In this document: positions 6,930 through 17,377 of the stretch, piece by piece | How positions within the stretch are numbered: position 1 is the first letter of the stretch | How the letters are laid out: each line of letters opens with the position of its first letter | Translations under genes and position numbers: made by a program | Source of the DNA: Allorhodopirellula solitaria | GTDB taxonomy: Bacteria > Planctomycetota > Planctomycetia > Pirellulales > Pirellulaceae | DNA: 64,000 nt | Assembly (NCBI RefSeq): GCF_007859855.1 | Contig: NZ_SJPK01000006.1 | Coordinates: 1 to 64,000, forward strand | Direction of reading: 5' to 3' | Notes under the pieces: model-generated | What the model saw: only the letters and a program-made list of their open reading frames with translations | Databases searched by the model: none | Told to the model about the DNA's origin: nothing

Positions 6930-9755
6930 TCAACCCAACAACCGCGCCAGCGTCGATGCCAAGTCTCTCAGCGCGTCATCGCTCGGCAAACTGATTTTCA
7001 ATTGCGGTCGGCCTTGCTCGTCTCGCTCGATCGATTCGCTCAGTTTGCTCGTTAACGCGTCCACTTTCGCTTGGTCAGGCTCCGCCGCCGTGTTGCCGAC
7101 CAGTCCACCGGCCAAGGACAGCGCTGCCGATAACAATTGGCCGCCGGCTTGGGCGACTTGCTCACGGCGTTTCTCGCCCGCCAATCGCTCCGCCTCCGCT
7201 TCGACGCGGCGTTGTTGGCTTTCGTCCACCGGCGCGGCCAACTTCGGCGGCAAGATGACCTCCAACCGACGCTTGAGATCCTCCATACCGCTCTGCATCG
7301 CTACCTCATTGACGTCGCTATCGATATTGATCGATGCGTCCGCCAAGTCTTGCTTTGCCGCCAGCGTGGTTAACAATCCTTCTTCGATCGTTGGGCAGGC
7401 GGCATGAGTAGTCACGAACTTATAGATATGGACGGGTTGCTTCTGGCCCATCCGGTAGGCCCGAGCGATGCGTTGTTCAAGAACAGCGGGGTTCCATGGC
7501 AAGTCGACGTTGACCACGGTGTTGGCCGATTGCAAGTTCAACCCGGTCGACCCCGCATTGGTCATGCAAATCACCCGGCACTCCGGATCATTTTGGAACC
7601 GCGCGACAATCTCCGCTCGCTTTTTCTGGGGCACGTTCCCATCGAGCCGCACGTACTCGCAGCCCATCTCATCCATACGCGATTCAATGCGGCTGAGCAT
7701 TCGTCGCCACTCGCTAAACAAGACAATTTTGCGACTTGGATCGGCAATCAATTCGGCCATCACCTCGGTGATCCGCTCCAGCTTGCTGCTGTATTCGGCC
7801 GCCTCTTGATCACAGAGATACGTGCTGTCGCAGGCCATCCGGGCGAGCAATAGACACTTCTGCATCCGCAGTCTGTCCATTTCTGTCATGAACTTTTTGC
7901 CAGCAATTTGGGCCACGATGCGGACCGCATTGTCGTGAATCTCGAGCTGCTCGGCCGTCGCTTCACAGCGGACGACTTGGTCGGTCCGTTCGGGTAACTG
8001 CCGGGCGACTTCCGTGCGGGTCCGCCGCAGCAGGATCGGCGACATCGTTTCACGCAGCGTATCCAGATTGCGATAGGCCAGCGTCTTGCCGCGCTCGTCA
8101 ACGACGTGGTGATTATGAAAAAATCGGTAGGCGGGGCCGAGCAGATCATCATCGACGAAGCGTGCGACCGTGAAGAGTTCGCCGAGGCGATTCTCCAGTG
8201 GCGTACCTGAGAGCACGAGCCGGAACGGGCTTTGAAGCTGCCGGATCACGTTGCTGGTCTTGGATTCGTAATTCTTGATCCGCTGGCCTTCGTCCAGGAT
8301 GATCAGATCCCAGGGAGCGTTCTCAATCGCAGAGAGATCTCGCAACACCTGTTCGTAATTGCAGATCGTGAAGAACGCGTCGCTTTGATACTGCTCACAG
8401 CGCTCTTCCCCATTGCCAATCACGATCTGAGTCGAGCGGTCCGAGAACTTGGTAATTTCAGCTCGCCACTGAGCCTTCAGCGAGGCGGGACAAACGACCA
8501 AGACGCGGCGGATATCGGCGAGGCGGGATAGTAACTCCGCGATCCCAATGCCTTGGATTGTTTTGCCGAGCCCCATGTCGTCAGCCAAGATCGCGCGGCC
8601 TGCGCCGACGGCGAACGCGATCCCATCGAGTTGATAGGGCAGCAATTGAGCGTCGAGTAGCTCAGTCCGCAGCGGATGATTCTCAGCGTCTTGGCGAATT
8701 TCATCGCACCGCTGCTTCAAGCGTTGCTGCGTCAGCTTCCGCTGCAGGTAGGCTTCGGCATCGGGGAAAATCGTGACGTCATATCCAGCCGTCTCGAGGG
8801 CCTGCACATGCGCCATCACGGCGACGGCGTCGGTGGTGGAGCGTTCAGTGAATTCGCCGACCAACTCGCTTAACTTCTCATCGCCACCTGCCTTGGTGGA
8901 TTCATGGGGCAGGTAAAACTGCAGTCCTGTTGCCCGGTCGCCCTCGAAATCACCGTATCGCAGTCCGAGCGACAATCGTTTGCGACGGTAGGGCGCCCGC
9001 AGTTTCGCCGCAGAAAATCGTTTCGATATCTTGCTCCGCACGTGCACCACATGCTTGCAAGTTCCCAACCGGTTGGTGCGAAAATCCGGACAGGTGCAGT
9101 ATGAGTCGTCGCCGTCAAGACTCCGCAGCGCCACCCGGTACGTCCGTCCACTGCCGGAGCTGGTAACGACGTAATCCGTCCATGGCTTCTCCGAGTTGAT
9201 CGACCGGACGGTCATCTTTTCCTCCGAGGCGCGTTTCTCCCGGTCGGCGAGCATGCGGTGCCGCAGTTCCGCTGGCGTTAAGTGCTCCAGCGGCACGCTT
9301 TCGTCCGGGGGCATGGCCAGACCGAGAACGCTCTTGGCATCGAGCAAGTACTCGAGCGCCGCGCCCACGTGAACACAGGGCGTGTCGCAGCAATCACAAT
9401 TCACGGCGAGCTGTTTCTTGCGGTCCGACGAGAGTGTCAACGAGGCGATGGCTACACCGTTGTCAGTATCGGCATCCTCGACGCGGACACGGAACAGATC
9501 GCCGCCCAAGAAAACATCACGGTCGGACTGGATCTCGAACGCTTGACCACCGCGTTGGATGAGTTTCGCGCCTTCATCGAGCAGCAGCTTGCAGGCTTGG
9601 GAATAGGTCAGCGTCCCGAGCCGTTGATGAAAGCGATTGACTTTGGCTTTGGAACGCTTTGCATTGCCGCTCGTATTCCCTGCCGAATCGGCTGTTCCCC
9701 GACCGCCACCCGCTGCCGTCTTCGTCCGTTTCTTCGCTACCGATTGTGTCGCCAT
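6930..9755 (-). CDS. SNF2-family helicase with two SWIM zinc-finger segments
   Basis: A 941-residue protein. A basic N-terminal tail is followed by a SWIM-like cysteine/histidine cluster at about C120-C122-C127-H129 and a canonical one at C220-C222-C233-H235. The SNF2 ATPase core has Walker A GLGKT at about 395-399, box II DEGQ at 488-491, SGTPLENRLGE, and the C-terminal helicase motifs GSTGLNLQ and RAYRMGQ. Such proteins are dsDNA translocases that remodel protein-nucleic acid complexes, in the RapA/HepA-like group. DEGQ rather than DEAH is unremarkable in bacterial SNF2 proteins. AAGGA upstream of the ATG supports the start. No restriction or defence gene is adjacent, so a housekeeping role in transcription or repair is as likely as defence. 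Confidence 0.88.
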   Translation of the reverse strand: MATQSVAKKRTKTAAGGGRGTADSAGNTSGNAKRSKAKVNRFHQRLGTLTYSQACKLLLDEGAKLIQRGGQAFEIQSDRDVFLGGDLFRVRVEDADTDNGVAIASLTLSSDRKKQLAVNCDCCDTPCVHVGAALEYLLDAKSVLGLAMPPDESVPLEHLTPAELRHRMLADREKRASEEKMTVRSINSEKPWTDYVVTSSGSGRTYRVALRSLDGDDSYCTCPDFRTNRLGTCKHVVHVRSKISKRFSAAKLRAPYRRKRLSLGLRYGDFEGDRATGLQFYLPHESTKAGGDEKLSELVGEFTERSTTDAVAVMAHVQALETAGYDVTIFPDAEAYLQRKLTQQRLKQRCDEIRQDAENHPLRTELLDAQLLPYQLDGIAFAVGAGRAILADDMGLGKTIQGIGIAELLSRLADIRRVLVVCPASLKAQWRAEITKFSDRSTQIVIGNGEERCEQYQSDAFFTICNYEQVLRDLSAIENAPWDLIILDEGQRIKNYESKTSNVIRQLQSPFRLVLSGTPLENRLGELFTVARFVDDDLLGPAYRFFHNHHVVDERGKTLAYRNLDTLRETMSPILLRRTRTEVARQLPERTDQVVRCEATAEQLEIHDNAVRIVAQIAGKKFMTEMDRLRMQKCLLLARMACDSTYLCDQEAAEYSSKLERITEVMAELIADPSRKIVLFSEWRRMLSRIESRMDEMGCEYVRLDGNVPQKKRAEIVARFQNDPECRVICMTNAGSTGLNLQSANTVVNVDLPWNPAVLEQRIARAYRMGQKQPVHIYKFVTTHAACPTIEEGLLTTLAAKQDLADASINIDSDVNEVAMQSGMEDLKRRLEVILPPKLAAPVDESQQRRVEAEAERLAGEKRREQVAQAGGQLLSAALSLAGGLVGNTAAEPDQAKVDALTSKLSESIERDEQGRPQLKISLPSDDALRDLASTLARLLG

Positions 9756-9945
9756 CGCTGCTTTCCTTATTCAATCTTATACGAATGATTCTCCCAGACG
9801 CCTATTAGATCGGGCCGTCGTCAGCCCAGCAACACGTCTCGACAGGGTATGCTTCCGATACCCATCGCATTGGCCCATAATCGAACTGAGGTAGCTGGAC
9901 AGGGCAGCCCGCTCCACATTCTCCCGGCAATGAAGGACCCCCACG

Positions 9946-11343
9946 ATGACAGACGACCCCAACGCACCCAAACACAGCAACGCGTTGACGTACTGGATCG
10001 CCGGGGCGATCGTCGCCGCGATCGCCCTCGCGTTGTTGTGGCCCAATGTCGCGATGCATTTTGAAATCGGCGGTGAGCTGTTCTTGCGGTCGCTCAAGAT
10101 GATCGTCGTGCCGCTGGTATTCACCTCGGTGATGTGCGGGATCTTGGGATTGGGGGACGTCCGGCGGCTTGGCAAACCAGGCGCCGCTGCGATCGGTTAC
10201 TATTTCTGCACCACGGTGCTGGCGGTGTTGGTCGGTCTAGTGGTGGTCAACATCATCCGCCCCGGTGTCGGTACGGTCGATCCAGCCCGCCTGGAGCAGC
10301 TCGACAAGGGAGCTGAAGAGCCGAAACACGTGCTGCGGAGAACGTTAGCGGAAGAGAGCGGACTGACCGAAGCGGAGGTCGCCGACGTCTTCGGTGAAAT
10401 TCCCAGCGCCGCCGATGACGTGCCAAGTACGAGCACGATCTTAAAAAATCTCGCGTTGATGCTGGTCACGGACAACCTATTTCAAGCCGCGGCGGAGACG
10501 GAGTTGCTACCGATCATCGTGTTCACGATCTGTTTCGGTGCCTTGCTGACGACAATGCCAAGGCGAACCCGTACGCTCACGACGCTGGTGAGTGAAGCCA
10601 ATGATGCACTCCTCGCATTCGTCATGATCTTGATGAAGATCTCGCCCCTGGGTATTTTCTGTTTGGTCACCGCTCGCTTCGGCCAGGCGCAAGCGGAAGG
10701 AAAGTTTCTGCAGGAAATTCAACAGATCGGTTGGTACTTTGCCACCGTCTTGATCGGCCTGGCGATTCATGCGTTCATCGTCTTGCCCTTGATCTTTTGG
10801 ATCGTCCGCCGCGAGAACCCCTACCGCTATGCTGTCGCGATGAGCCAAGCATTGTTGACGGCATTCTCGACCGCGAGTTCTTCAGCAACACTGCCGGTGA
10901 CGCTCGAGTGCGCCAAGTCCGCAGGCATCTCGAAACGGTCCTCTGACTTCGTGATCCCGCTCGGGGCCACGATCAACATGGATGGCACGGCGCTCTATGA
11001 GGCCGCCGCCGCGATCTTCATCGCCCAAGTCATTGGGATGGATTTGACCCTATCGCAACAGGCCATCGTGGCCGTGACCGCGACGTTGGCGGCGATCGGC
11101 GCCGCCGGTATCCCGGAAGCCGGACTCGTAACGATGCTGATCGTGCTCAGCGCCGTCGGGTTGCCGTTGGAGTACATCGGGTTGATCCTCTCGGTCGATT
11201 GGTTGCTCGACCGATTCCGTACCGCCGTGAATGTCTTCGGCGATAGCGTGGGCGCGGCGGTCGTGGCCGTCACGATTCCTGAGGATGGGGCATCCGGCCA
11301 GTCGGCCGATCCGCAGGTTCAGGTGAGCTCAACCGCTGGGTAA
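9946..11343 (+). CDS. Dicarboxylate/amino acid:cation symporter (DAACS family)
   Basis: A 465-residue membrane protein with the SDF/GltP fold. The N-terminal helices include LKMIVVPLVFTSV. The conserved serine-rich re-entrant loop is visible as TAFSTASSSATLPVTL, and GATINMDGTALYE is the family signature of helix 7. It would import glutamate, aspartate, succinate or a similar acid with sodium or protons. A charged insert of about 60 residues follows helix 3 (roughly 110-170). Its 3' end overlaps the convergent sodium:solute symporter by 15 bases. Confidence 0.92.
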   Translation: MTDDPNAPKHSNALTYWIAGAIVAAIALALLWPNVAMHFEIGGELFLRSLKMIVVPLVFTSVMCGILGLGDVRRLGKPGAAAIGYYFCTTVLAVLVGLVVVNIIRPGVGTVDPARLEQLDKGAEEPKHVLRRTLAEESGLTEAEVADVFGEIPSAADDVPSTSTILKNLALMLVTDNLFQAAAETELLPIIVFTICFGALLTTMPRRTRTLTTLVSEANDALLAFVMILMKISPLGIFCLVTARFGQAQAEGKFLQEIQQIGWYFATVLIGLAIHAFIVLPLIFWIVRRENPYRYAVAMSQALLTAFSTASSSATLPVTLECAKSAGISKRSSDFVIPLGATINMDGTALYEAAAAIFIAQVIGMDLTLSQQAIVAVTATLAAIGAAGIPEAGLVTMLIVLSAVGLPLEYIGLILSVDWLLDRFRTAVNVFGDSVGAAVVAVTIPEDGASGQSADPQVQVSSTAG

Positions 11344-13074
11344 AACGAAACCGGAGAATATTATAAACAACGCTAAAATCGTGATGATGAACAATCCCCA
11401 CCACGTCACAACACTGGAGTACCAATGGTCGCCGAGGTCGCTGAAAATATTCATTTTGCGCCAGTTGAAAGTGAGTTGATCGGTCACCTGCTCAGCCCGT
11501 GGCGGAGGCGTCAGCAAACTCACACCGCTGCATACTGCCAAACAGAAGAACCAGTTGATCGATGCCTGATTGGCGTAGGGCACCAGCCACGCGGGAGGGG
11601 TGGCGGCAAAGTTCAAAACCAACTTGATTGCGATGCCCAAACCGAATCCAGAGATGACCGTTACCAGCGCACCGGTACCGTTGATCCGCCGCCAGAGGAT
11701 GCCAAGAACAAAAACTGCGGCAAATGGAGGTGCAAAAAACGCATAAAGCGATTGAATATACTCGAACAAACTGCCGCCAAGCCTGCCAACGAATCCGCCC
11801 AGCACGATGGAGATCGCCAGGATGACGACCGATGAGATCACGCCCACTGTGACGAGATCCCGATCCGACGCCTGGGGGCGAAACATCCGCTTGTAGATGT
11901 CGAGCGTGACGATGGTCGAGGTCGAGTTGAGCACCGAGTTTACGGTAGACTGGATCGCACCAAAGAGCGCCGCTAGCAGCAAGCCGCGCAGACCCACTGG
12001 CACCAGCGACTGGATCAGTTGCACGTAGCCCTTGTCGGCTTCAGGCTTCACCTGATCCCACGGCCCCAGCAAAATTTCAGGATGCAGCGCGAACAATATC
12101 ATCCCTGGCACCACTGTGATCAGTGGCATAATCACCTTGATCCAACCTGCGAACACAATCCCCATCCGGGCATCATATTCACTCCTTGCACCAAGCACAC
12201 GCTGGATCATGAACTGATTCAGCACGTTGTACCAAACGCCCACCGAGAGGATGAAAGGTAAGAGACTGATTGCTGGAACGATCGGATGAGTTGCACCTTG
12301 AAAGAGAGACATGCGATCGTATGAACCGGCGTCCCCGCCAGCAAGATGATGTGCGTTGACCGCGACAGCCTCCGCCCACTGCCCATGCGTCGCTTGATTC
12401 CGCTCGATCATGATGCGAAATCCATCGATCAAAGATCCGCCGTCACCCGCCAGCGCGTCCAAGCCAAGAATCGTGACAGTCAGGCCTCCCACGATCATGA
12501 CCGCCACTGTCAATAGATCGGTCCACGCGACGCTCGATAAGCCCCCATAGATCGCCCAGATGCCCGATACGATTCCCAGTGCGATGACAGCGAACCAGGG
12601 ATCCCAACCGAACAAGCTTGACAACGCCAGCGCACCGCCGTAAAGCACCGCCGCCAAGAATGCCACCACGTTGCTGATCACCGTGACGACGGCAAAGATC
12701 TGACGCAGCGCGGAGTTGAACCGGAGTTCCAGATACTCCGGCGTTGTGAAAACTTTGGCTGACAACAGAAAGGGTATAAAAAACCAAATCAAGAGAGAGA
12801 ATGTAATCATATTGCCCCACTCCAGCATGGAGATGGAGATGCCGAACACGACCGCCGAACCGATCATGCCAATAAAATGATCGCTGCTGATGTTCGATGC
12901 AATAAACGATCCACCGACGACGTACCACGGGAGTTTCTTTCCGGCTAGAAAATACTCGGTGCTACTGGCCTGTTCGCCGCGTCCGGCCCAATATCCAACG
13001 ATCGATAATATCGCAAAAAAGGCGCCGATTGCCAGATAGTCAAGTGGTGCCAACGCAAACGATTCAACTCCCAT
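11329..13074 (-). CDS. Sodium:solute symporter (SSS family)
   Basis: A 581-residue polytopic protein of the SSS/SGLT family. The N-terminus has the early helix with DYLAIGAFF and the family segment STEYFLAGKKLPWYVVG; SNISSDHFIG in helix 1 and the later WAIYGGLSSVAWTD region are also typical. About 13-14 helices are apparent. It is probably a sugar or sugar-acid importer (inference from the neighbouring dehydratase, aldolase and oxidoreductases). It lies downstream of a Gfo/Idh/MocA gene on the same strand with a 128-base gap. Confidence 0.9.
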   Translation of the reverse strand: MGVESFALAPLDYLAIGAFFAILSIVGYWAGRGEQASSTEYFLAGKKLPWYVVGGSFIASNISSDHFIGMIGSAVVFGISISMLEWGNMITFSLLIWFFIPFLLSAKVFTTPEYLELRFNSALRQIFAVVTVISNVVAFLAAVLYGGALALSSLFGWDPWFAVIALGIVSGIWAIYGGLSSVAWTDLLTVAVMIVGGLTVTILGLDALAGDGGSLIDGFRIMIERNQATHGQWAEAVAVNAHHLAGGDAGSYDRMSLFQGATHPIVPAISLLPFILSVGVWYNVLNQFMIQRVLGARSEYDARMGIVFAGWIKVIMPLITVVPGMILFALHPEILLGPWDQVKPEADKGYVQLIQSLVPVGLRGLLLAALFGAIQSTVNSVLNSTSTIVTLDIYKRMFRPQASDRDLVTVGVISSVVILAISIVLGGFVGRLGGSLFEYIQSLYAFFAPPFAAVFVLGILWRRINGTGALVTVISGFGLGIAIKLVLNFAATPPAWLVPYANQASINWFFCLAVCSGVSLLTPPPRAEQVTDQLTFNWRKMNIFSDLGDHWYSSVVTWWGLFIITILALFIIFSGFVLPSG

Positions 13075-13202
13075 GCTTCCCTTTCATTCATTACAGCGGA
13101 CGTCGTCGCGACTTTCCCGTTGCCAAGTGACCGAAGCTCTTGGCGAGTTCCGCTCCCTCAACAACTCACTCGATGTGTCCCGAGACGCTCTCACAGCAAG
13201 CT

Positions 13203-14426
13203 TCACATCACGTACTGAGGAATTTTCAATAGTTCCCCGTCCCGAAAAGCCGATTGATGGGCGACGATCCCCGCCACCGTCATGTTCAGGGACTGGGCCA
13301 CGTCCACCCAAGGCTTGCGATCGCGGAGGATGGCGTCCACAAATTCGCTTGTGAGAAGGCCGTGTGACCCGCCGTGCCCGCCACCGGCAACGCCAGGTGG
13401 TAGCGGTGGGCGGTCGGTTTTGGCTTGACCCTTGCCGGTCTGCTGTCCGTAAACCCGGCCCTGCTCGCCATGCGCCGACGGCATGTCCCAGCAGACCGCC
13501 ATCCGCGACATCCCACCTTCGCTGGTACGAAACAAAGCGATTTCAGATCCAAACGGGTTTTTGTAGTCGTTGTTGGCCGCCTGCAAATGCGGAATGATGC
13601 TGTGGTTGCCCATGCAAGAAACCTCTGTAAAGCTCCCGCCAGTGACACCGATGTAGTAGGCGTTGGAATGGGTTGGATAGTATTGCGGCGGCAGCCCCTT
13701 GCGCCATCCGTTGCTGTCTACCTGCTTTGTCTTGGGGTTGTACCCGCCAAGAAGCTTTCCGAAGTAGTGATAGTATTCACCCTCAGAGTAAACCAACTCA
13801 CCGAACTGGCCCGCCTGGTACTGTTGGTACATCGCGTACAAATCGGGACGAAAATAGGACGTCTCAAACATCATGTACTTCTGACCGCTCTTCTTGACCG
13901 CTTCAAACAATCGGTCGGCATCTTCGAGCGATCCGAAGACCGCGGGTACTGCTGACGCCACGTGCTTACCATGCTCTAGCCCCAGGATAGCCAACCTCGC
14001 ATGGCTGGGCGCATCCGTCGCGATGAACACGGCCTCAATGCGATCGTCCAAGATCATCTTCTCAAACGACGGGTAAGTCGTTTCACAGCCGCACACCTTC
14101 GCCAACTCAGCGCACTGTGAGGGGATGAGATCCGTGACCGCGACGACCTCGACGTTGGGGTGATTCTGGAAACCGAACTGCGCTCCAAAACGACACAACC
14201 CGTAGCCAGCAATGCCCACGCGAATCTTGCGATCCGAGAATGGCTGCCAGCTCTGCGATGCATTCGGGTCGGCGTGGCTGTTCTCAAAGCCCGCGATCAC
14301 CTGACCACTGGCGTCTTTCGGTACTGAGCCAGTCTCTTGAGCCGATGCCGTGATGCCTGCACCAAGTGCCGAGGTGCCCAAGCCGACTGCTTGTATGAAC
14401 TGACGTCGTGAAGAGAATTTGCTCAT
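13203..14426 (-). CDS. Tat-exported Gfo/Idh/MocA family oxidoreductase
   Basis: The N-terminus SRRQFIQAVGLGTSALGA is a twin-arginine signal. The Rossmann nucleotide-binding motif follows as GIAGYGLCRFG, with an aspartate-ended second strand (VVAVTD). The family would oxidise or reduce a sugar or cyclitol with NAD(P). The usual EKP catalytic motif is not present; the equivalent segment reads HVASAVPAV. The enzyme may therefore be altered in activity or use a different acid-base residue. AAGGA before the ATG supports the start. A lipoprotein and a DUF1559 gene lie upstream on the same strand. Confidence 0.87.
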   Translation of the reverse strand: MSKFSSRRQFIQAVGLGTSALGAGITASAQETGSVPKDASGQVIAGFENSHADPNASQSWQPFSDRKIRVGIAGYGLCRFGAQFGFQNHPNVEVVAVTDLIPSQCAELAKVCGCETTYPSFEKMILDDRIEAVFIATDAPSHARLAILGLEHGKHVASAVPAVFGSLEDADRLFEAVKKSGQKYMMFETSYFRPDLYAMYQQYQAGQFGELVYSEGEYYHYFGKLLGGYNPKTKQVDSNGWRKGLPPQYYPTHSNAYYIGVTGGSFTEVSCMGNHSIIPHLQAANNDYKNPFGSEIALFRTSEGGMSRMAVCWDMPSAHGEQGRVYGQQTGKGQAKTDRPPLPPGVAGGGHGGSHGLLTSEFVDAILRDRKPWVDVAQSLNMTVAGIVAHQSAFRDGELLKIPQYVM

Positions 14427-14512
14427 GAGTAGGTTTCCTTAGAGAGAACTAATATCTTCGATAGCATAACGCAACGCTTTTTTGCAGATGAATAAAATTA
14501 CGACAGTCGATC

Positions 14513-15001
14513 CTATAGCTTCGGAAGCTCCTTCTTAATGGCCGGTCCCACGTCAATCGTTTCTTCCGCGGGCACACCTTCGGCGACCGTGACTTCTGCC
14601 GCCGTGGTCTTCGATGAACTGAATTGAGGGTCGACAAGACGGAACAATGCTGCTGGTGGAGCCCCGGCAGGATCGTTTGCTGCTGCGACCGGCCCGTCAC
14701 TACTGATCTTGTCCACGGTTACCTTGTATGTCCCCGCCGGCGCTCCGTCATACTTTCCAAGTGTCATGATGTTGACGACGCCCATGGCGTCGGTGGATCC
14801 GCCGCTGGCCCAAGTATTCGAAGCATCTTCCGGCATGAGCTGAACGCTAGCACCTTCCAGCGGCGTGCCACCCTGCACAATCGTTACTTTGACCGGCTGC
14901 AAGCTTGGCATGCCAACGGGGAGTTCTTCTCCCGAACAGCCCGCAAAAAACGCCGCCCCTAGTCCGATGACGAGAAACCTGGAAATGGATAGTGATTTCA
15001 T
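14513..15001 (-). CDS. Small lipoprotein with a transthyretin-like fold
   Basis: A 162-residue protein with a lipoprotein signal ending in FFAGC, the lipidated cysteine being residue 22. The body (VKVTIVQGGTPLEGASVQL, then APAGTYKVTVDK) resembles carboxypeptidase-regulatory or transthyretin-like domains. In planctomycetes such lipoproteins very often sit directly downstream of a DUF1559 gene, as here (215 bases after it). A role in the outer envelope is likely but no specific function can be given. Confidence 0.78.
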   Translation of the reverse strand: MKSLSISRFLVIGLGAAFFAGCSGEELPVGMPSLQPVKVTIVQGGTPLEGASVQLMPEDASNTWASGGSTDAMGVVNIMTLGKYDGAPAGTYKVTVDKISSDGPVAAANDPAGAPPAALFRLVDPQFSSSKTTAAEVTVAEGVPAEETIDVGPAIKKELPKL

Positions 15002-15216
15002 CTTTGCATTTCGTTGTTAAGGAGGATTATGTATGAACGCAGGATAGCGATCCCACCCGTCAGCAGTGGATGTCGATCGAAGGTGGCTAACCTATTAAAT
15101 GAACCAACAGTTTCGGAACGCAAGAACTACAGATGAACTAAAACGCTCTCTCAATTTGCTTCGTCCGACGGGAGCGACAGACGAGGCATGAATCGAGGAT
15201 GACGTTTGTAGATCAT

Positions 15217-16317
15217 TCATTCGAGCGACACTGTTTCATTCCCTTGAGGCGATCCCATCGCTCCCCAAACACCATAGGGGCTCTCACCAGACTTGACCTG
15301 GTAGCTGTTGAGGTTTCCACTGTCGATCGAGTCGGACACGAATCGAACCGCCCCATCGAACAAGAGAGTTTGCACCCCGCCTTGATGATGGCTGGTAGGA
15401 GCAAACGTGCCCCAACTATCGTTATTGCCGGCGTAGGCGCAAGACGGCGAATTGGGAGAGAGCGTTGTTGTAAATCGGCTATTAATGGCTCTCCCGTCAC
15501 CAAGAATCAATCCACGCCAGCAGTCCGCAGGAGTGACATAAGAGAGTCGGTCGGGGGTCATTGGAACGGTGAGACAGGGTGCTGCGGATGCAGTTGTCCC
15601 GTCGTACATCCCGTTGAAGTTCGCAACGTCGCCTCGAACGAGCGCGAGGTCTCGGGGAGCACCCACCACTTCGCTCATCGCGATCGTGCGGCTCAATCCG
15701 TCGAGAATGTCTCGAAATCGCCGCTTATTCGCGTTCATGTTGGAAGCCAGAGCACTGACCCACATGCTGCGTATATCGATTTTGGCAATGGCCATGCCTT
15801 CAGACGCATCGGACTTCGCATTGTGCCACATGGCATCACCCAAACAGAATACGTATAGGCTTTTGGAAATGTTATTGATCTCGGTCGAATCTCCGTTCGC
15901 CGCTGAGGGGCAGATGAACGCAGCTTGTGGGCCAGCAGCCTGTAGCGAGGGAGAATCCCACAGATACGAGTTAGGGGCCGCGTTCTTGGCGTCCTGCGAA
16001 AAGGCGTCATGCAGCGCACCCATCTCCATAAAGGGCATCAAAAACATAAGCCCGCTCACTTGGGGATAGGTCGCGTTGTTATTGTAGCCATGGAAATGCG
16101 TGGCTGCGGCGGGGATTTGATTGTACGCACTGTGGTAGTTCTGAATGGCCAACCCCAGTTGCTTCATGTTGTTCGAGCATTGCATTCGGCGAGCTGCCTC
16201 CCGAGCTGCCTGGACCGCTGGAAGCAGCAATCCGACCAATACGCCAATAATGGCAATCACGACAAGCAACTCGACAAGAGTGAAGCCAGGGTTCCACTTC
16301 GAAAGACAACGCTTCAT
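15217..16317 (-). CDS. DUF1559 family pseudopilin-like protein
   Basis: The leader ends GFTLVELLVVIAIIGVL, a prepilin-type signal, followed by QAAREAARRMQCSNNMKQ, which is nearly invariant in this planctomycete family. The C-terminal signature is present as HHQGGVQTLLFDG. At 366 residues it is of normal family length. GAGAAAA upstream of the ATG may serve for ribosome binding. It heads a probable three-gene transcript with the lipoprotein and the oxidoreductase downstream. It is the second DUF1559 gene in the window; the other is at 2707. Confidence 0.92.
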   Translation of the reverse strand: MKRCLSKWNPGFTLVELLVVIAIIGVLVGLLLPAVQAAREAARRMQCSNNMKQLGLAIQNYHSAYNQIPAAATHFHGYNNNATYPQVSGLMFLMPFMEMGALHDAFSQDAKNAAPNSYLWDSPSLQAAGPQAAFICPSAANGDSTEINNISKSLYVFCLGDAMWHNAKSDASEGMAIAKIDIRSMWVSALASNMNANKRRFRDILDGLSRTIAMSEVVGAPRDLALVRGDVANFNGMYDGTTASAAPCLTVPMTPDRLSYVTPADCWRGLILGDGRAINSRFTTTLSPNSPSCAYAGNNDSWGTFAPTSHHQGGVQTLLFDGAVRFVSDSIDSGNLNSYQVKSGESPYGVWGAMGSPQGNETVSLE

Positions 16318-16457
16318 CTGATTTTCTCACATAGACACGGGAAAGGAATGGATGAGCCTGTGATATTGTGTTTTTTGCTTGTCGGGCGTCGACGCTGTGA
16401 TGACGGTCAATGCGTGATTGGGCAATCGCTGAAATAGAGATCGCGACGATGAATCAA

Positions 16458-17315
16458 TCATGATTTTTGCTCCCTGGCGAGAACAGGGTGATTGTCTCGA
16501 ATATGGTGAGAAAGCGCTTTCTTGGCCGCCGACCAATTCCTCTTCAGTAGAGCGGTCAGGATCTCTCGGTGCTGACGCATCGTCTCGAGCGCTACATCAC
16601 GATCTCGATCCTCCCATACAAATAACAGTCTGTAGTATCGCCCCTGACGATCGAAAAAGTCTTGGATATAGGCGTTGCCCGCTGTGACGATGAGGTAGTC
16701 GTGCAAAGACTCGTTTACGCAGAGTTTCCCCCGGCCTGATCCCGGAGCCGTGTTCAATTCGAGCAGGCGTTCCAGTTCGTCGGTGTCCAGTTTCGGCCGA
16801 GCCAGTTCCAATGCTTTCAGCTCCAACGCCTCACGTACTTCAATGAAGGCAAGAAGATCGTCATGCCGAAACGGCCGCAAACGCCAGCCGCGTCGTGGAA
16901 TGTGATCGAGCACGCCTTCACCAGCGAGTCGATGCAGAATGTTGCGGATCGCCGAGCGGCTGATGCCGTACTTCTCAGCGGTCACTTCCTCACGCAAATA
17001 CACCGGTTCACCGCTCAGACTGAGTTGCACCAAGTCGTTAGCAATATCGTCATACGGATCACGCGGCGGCTCCGGCGACCGAGGCTCGTGATCGGCGCGG
17101 GGGCGTTTGCCACTCGGGCGTGCGACTGTCAGTCGATTGTTTTCGCCTTTCTGCAGCAACCCTTCTTCAATCAATTCCGCCACTGCAGCCCGAACAGGCG
17201 TCAGGCTGACCTGGTAATGGCCCGCGAGTGAATCCAGGGTCAGCTGAACGGGCGACTCCTGCCCCGATCTCAGCTGCGCCGCGAGGTCATTCTTGATGTA
17301 GGAAGTGATTGACAT
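16458..17315 (-). CDS. GntR-family regulator with two winged-helix domains and an FCD domain
   Basis: About 285 residues. A first GntR-like helix-turn-helix ([19 protein letters not shown]) is followed by a proline- and charge-rich linker, then a second one ([19 protein letters not shown]) and a C-terminal helical ligand-binding domain of the FCD type with FIEVREALE and HDYLIV. Ordinary GntR/FadR proteins have a single winged helix, so the tandem arrangement is unusual. ATG 17315 is preferred: the frame extends to 17411 but would then overrun the divergent promoter. It probably controls the divergent dehydratase operon; an operator candidate lies at 17378-17399. Confidence 0.87.
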   Translation of the reverse strand: MSITSYIKNDLAAQLRSGQESPVQLTLDSLAGHYQVSLTPVRAAVAELIEEGLLQKGENNRLTVARPSGKRPRADHEPRSPEPPRDPYDDIANDLVQLSLSGEPVYLREEVTAEKYGISRSAIRNILHRLAGEGVLDHIPRRGWRLRPFRHDDLLAFIEVREALELKALELARPKLDTDELERLLELNTAPGSGRGKLCVNESLHDYLIVTAGNAYIQDFFDRQGRYYRLLFVWEDRDRDVALETMRQHREILTALLKRNWSAAKKALSHHIRDNHPVLAREQKS

Positions 17316-17377
17316 GCCCACAGCGTACTTGTCTTCGGCGACAAAAACAAGTACTTTGGCGACAAAATCAAAAACAT

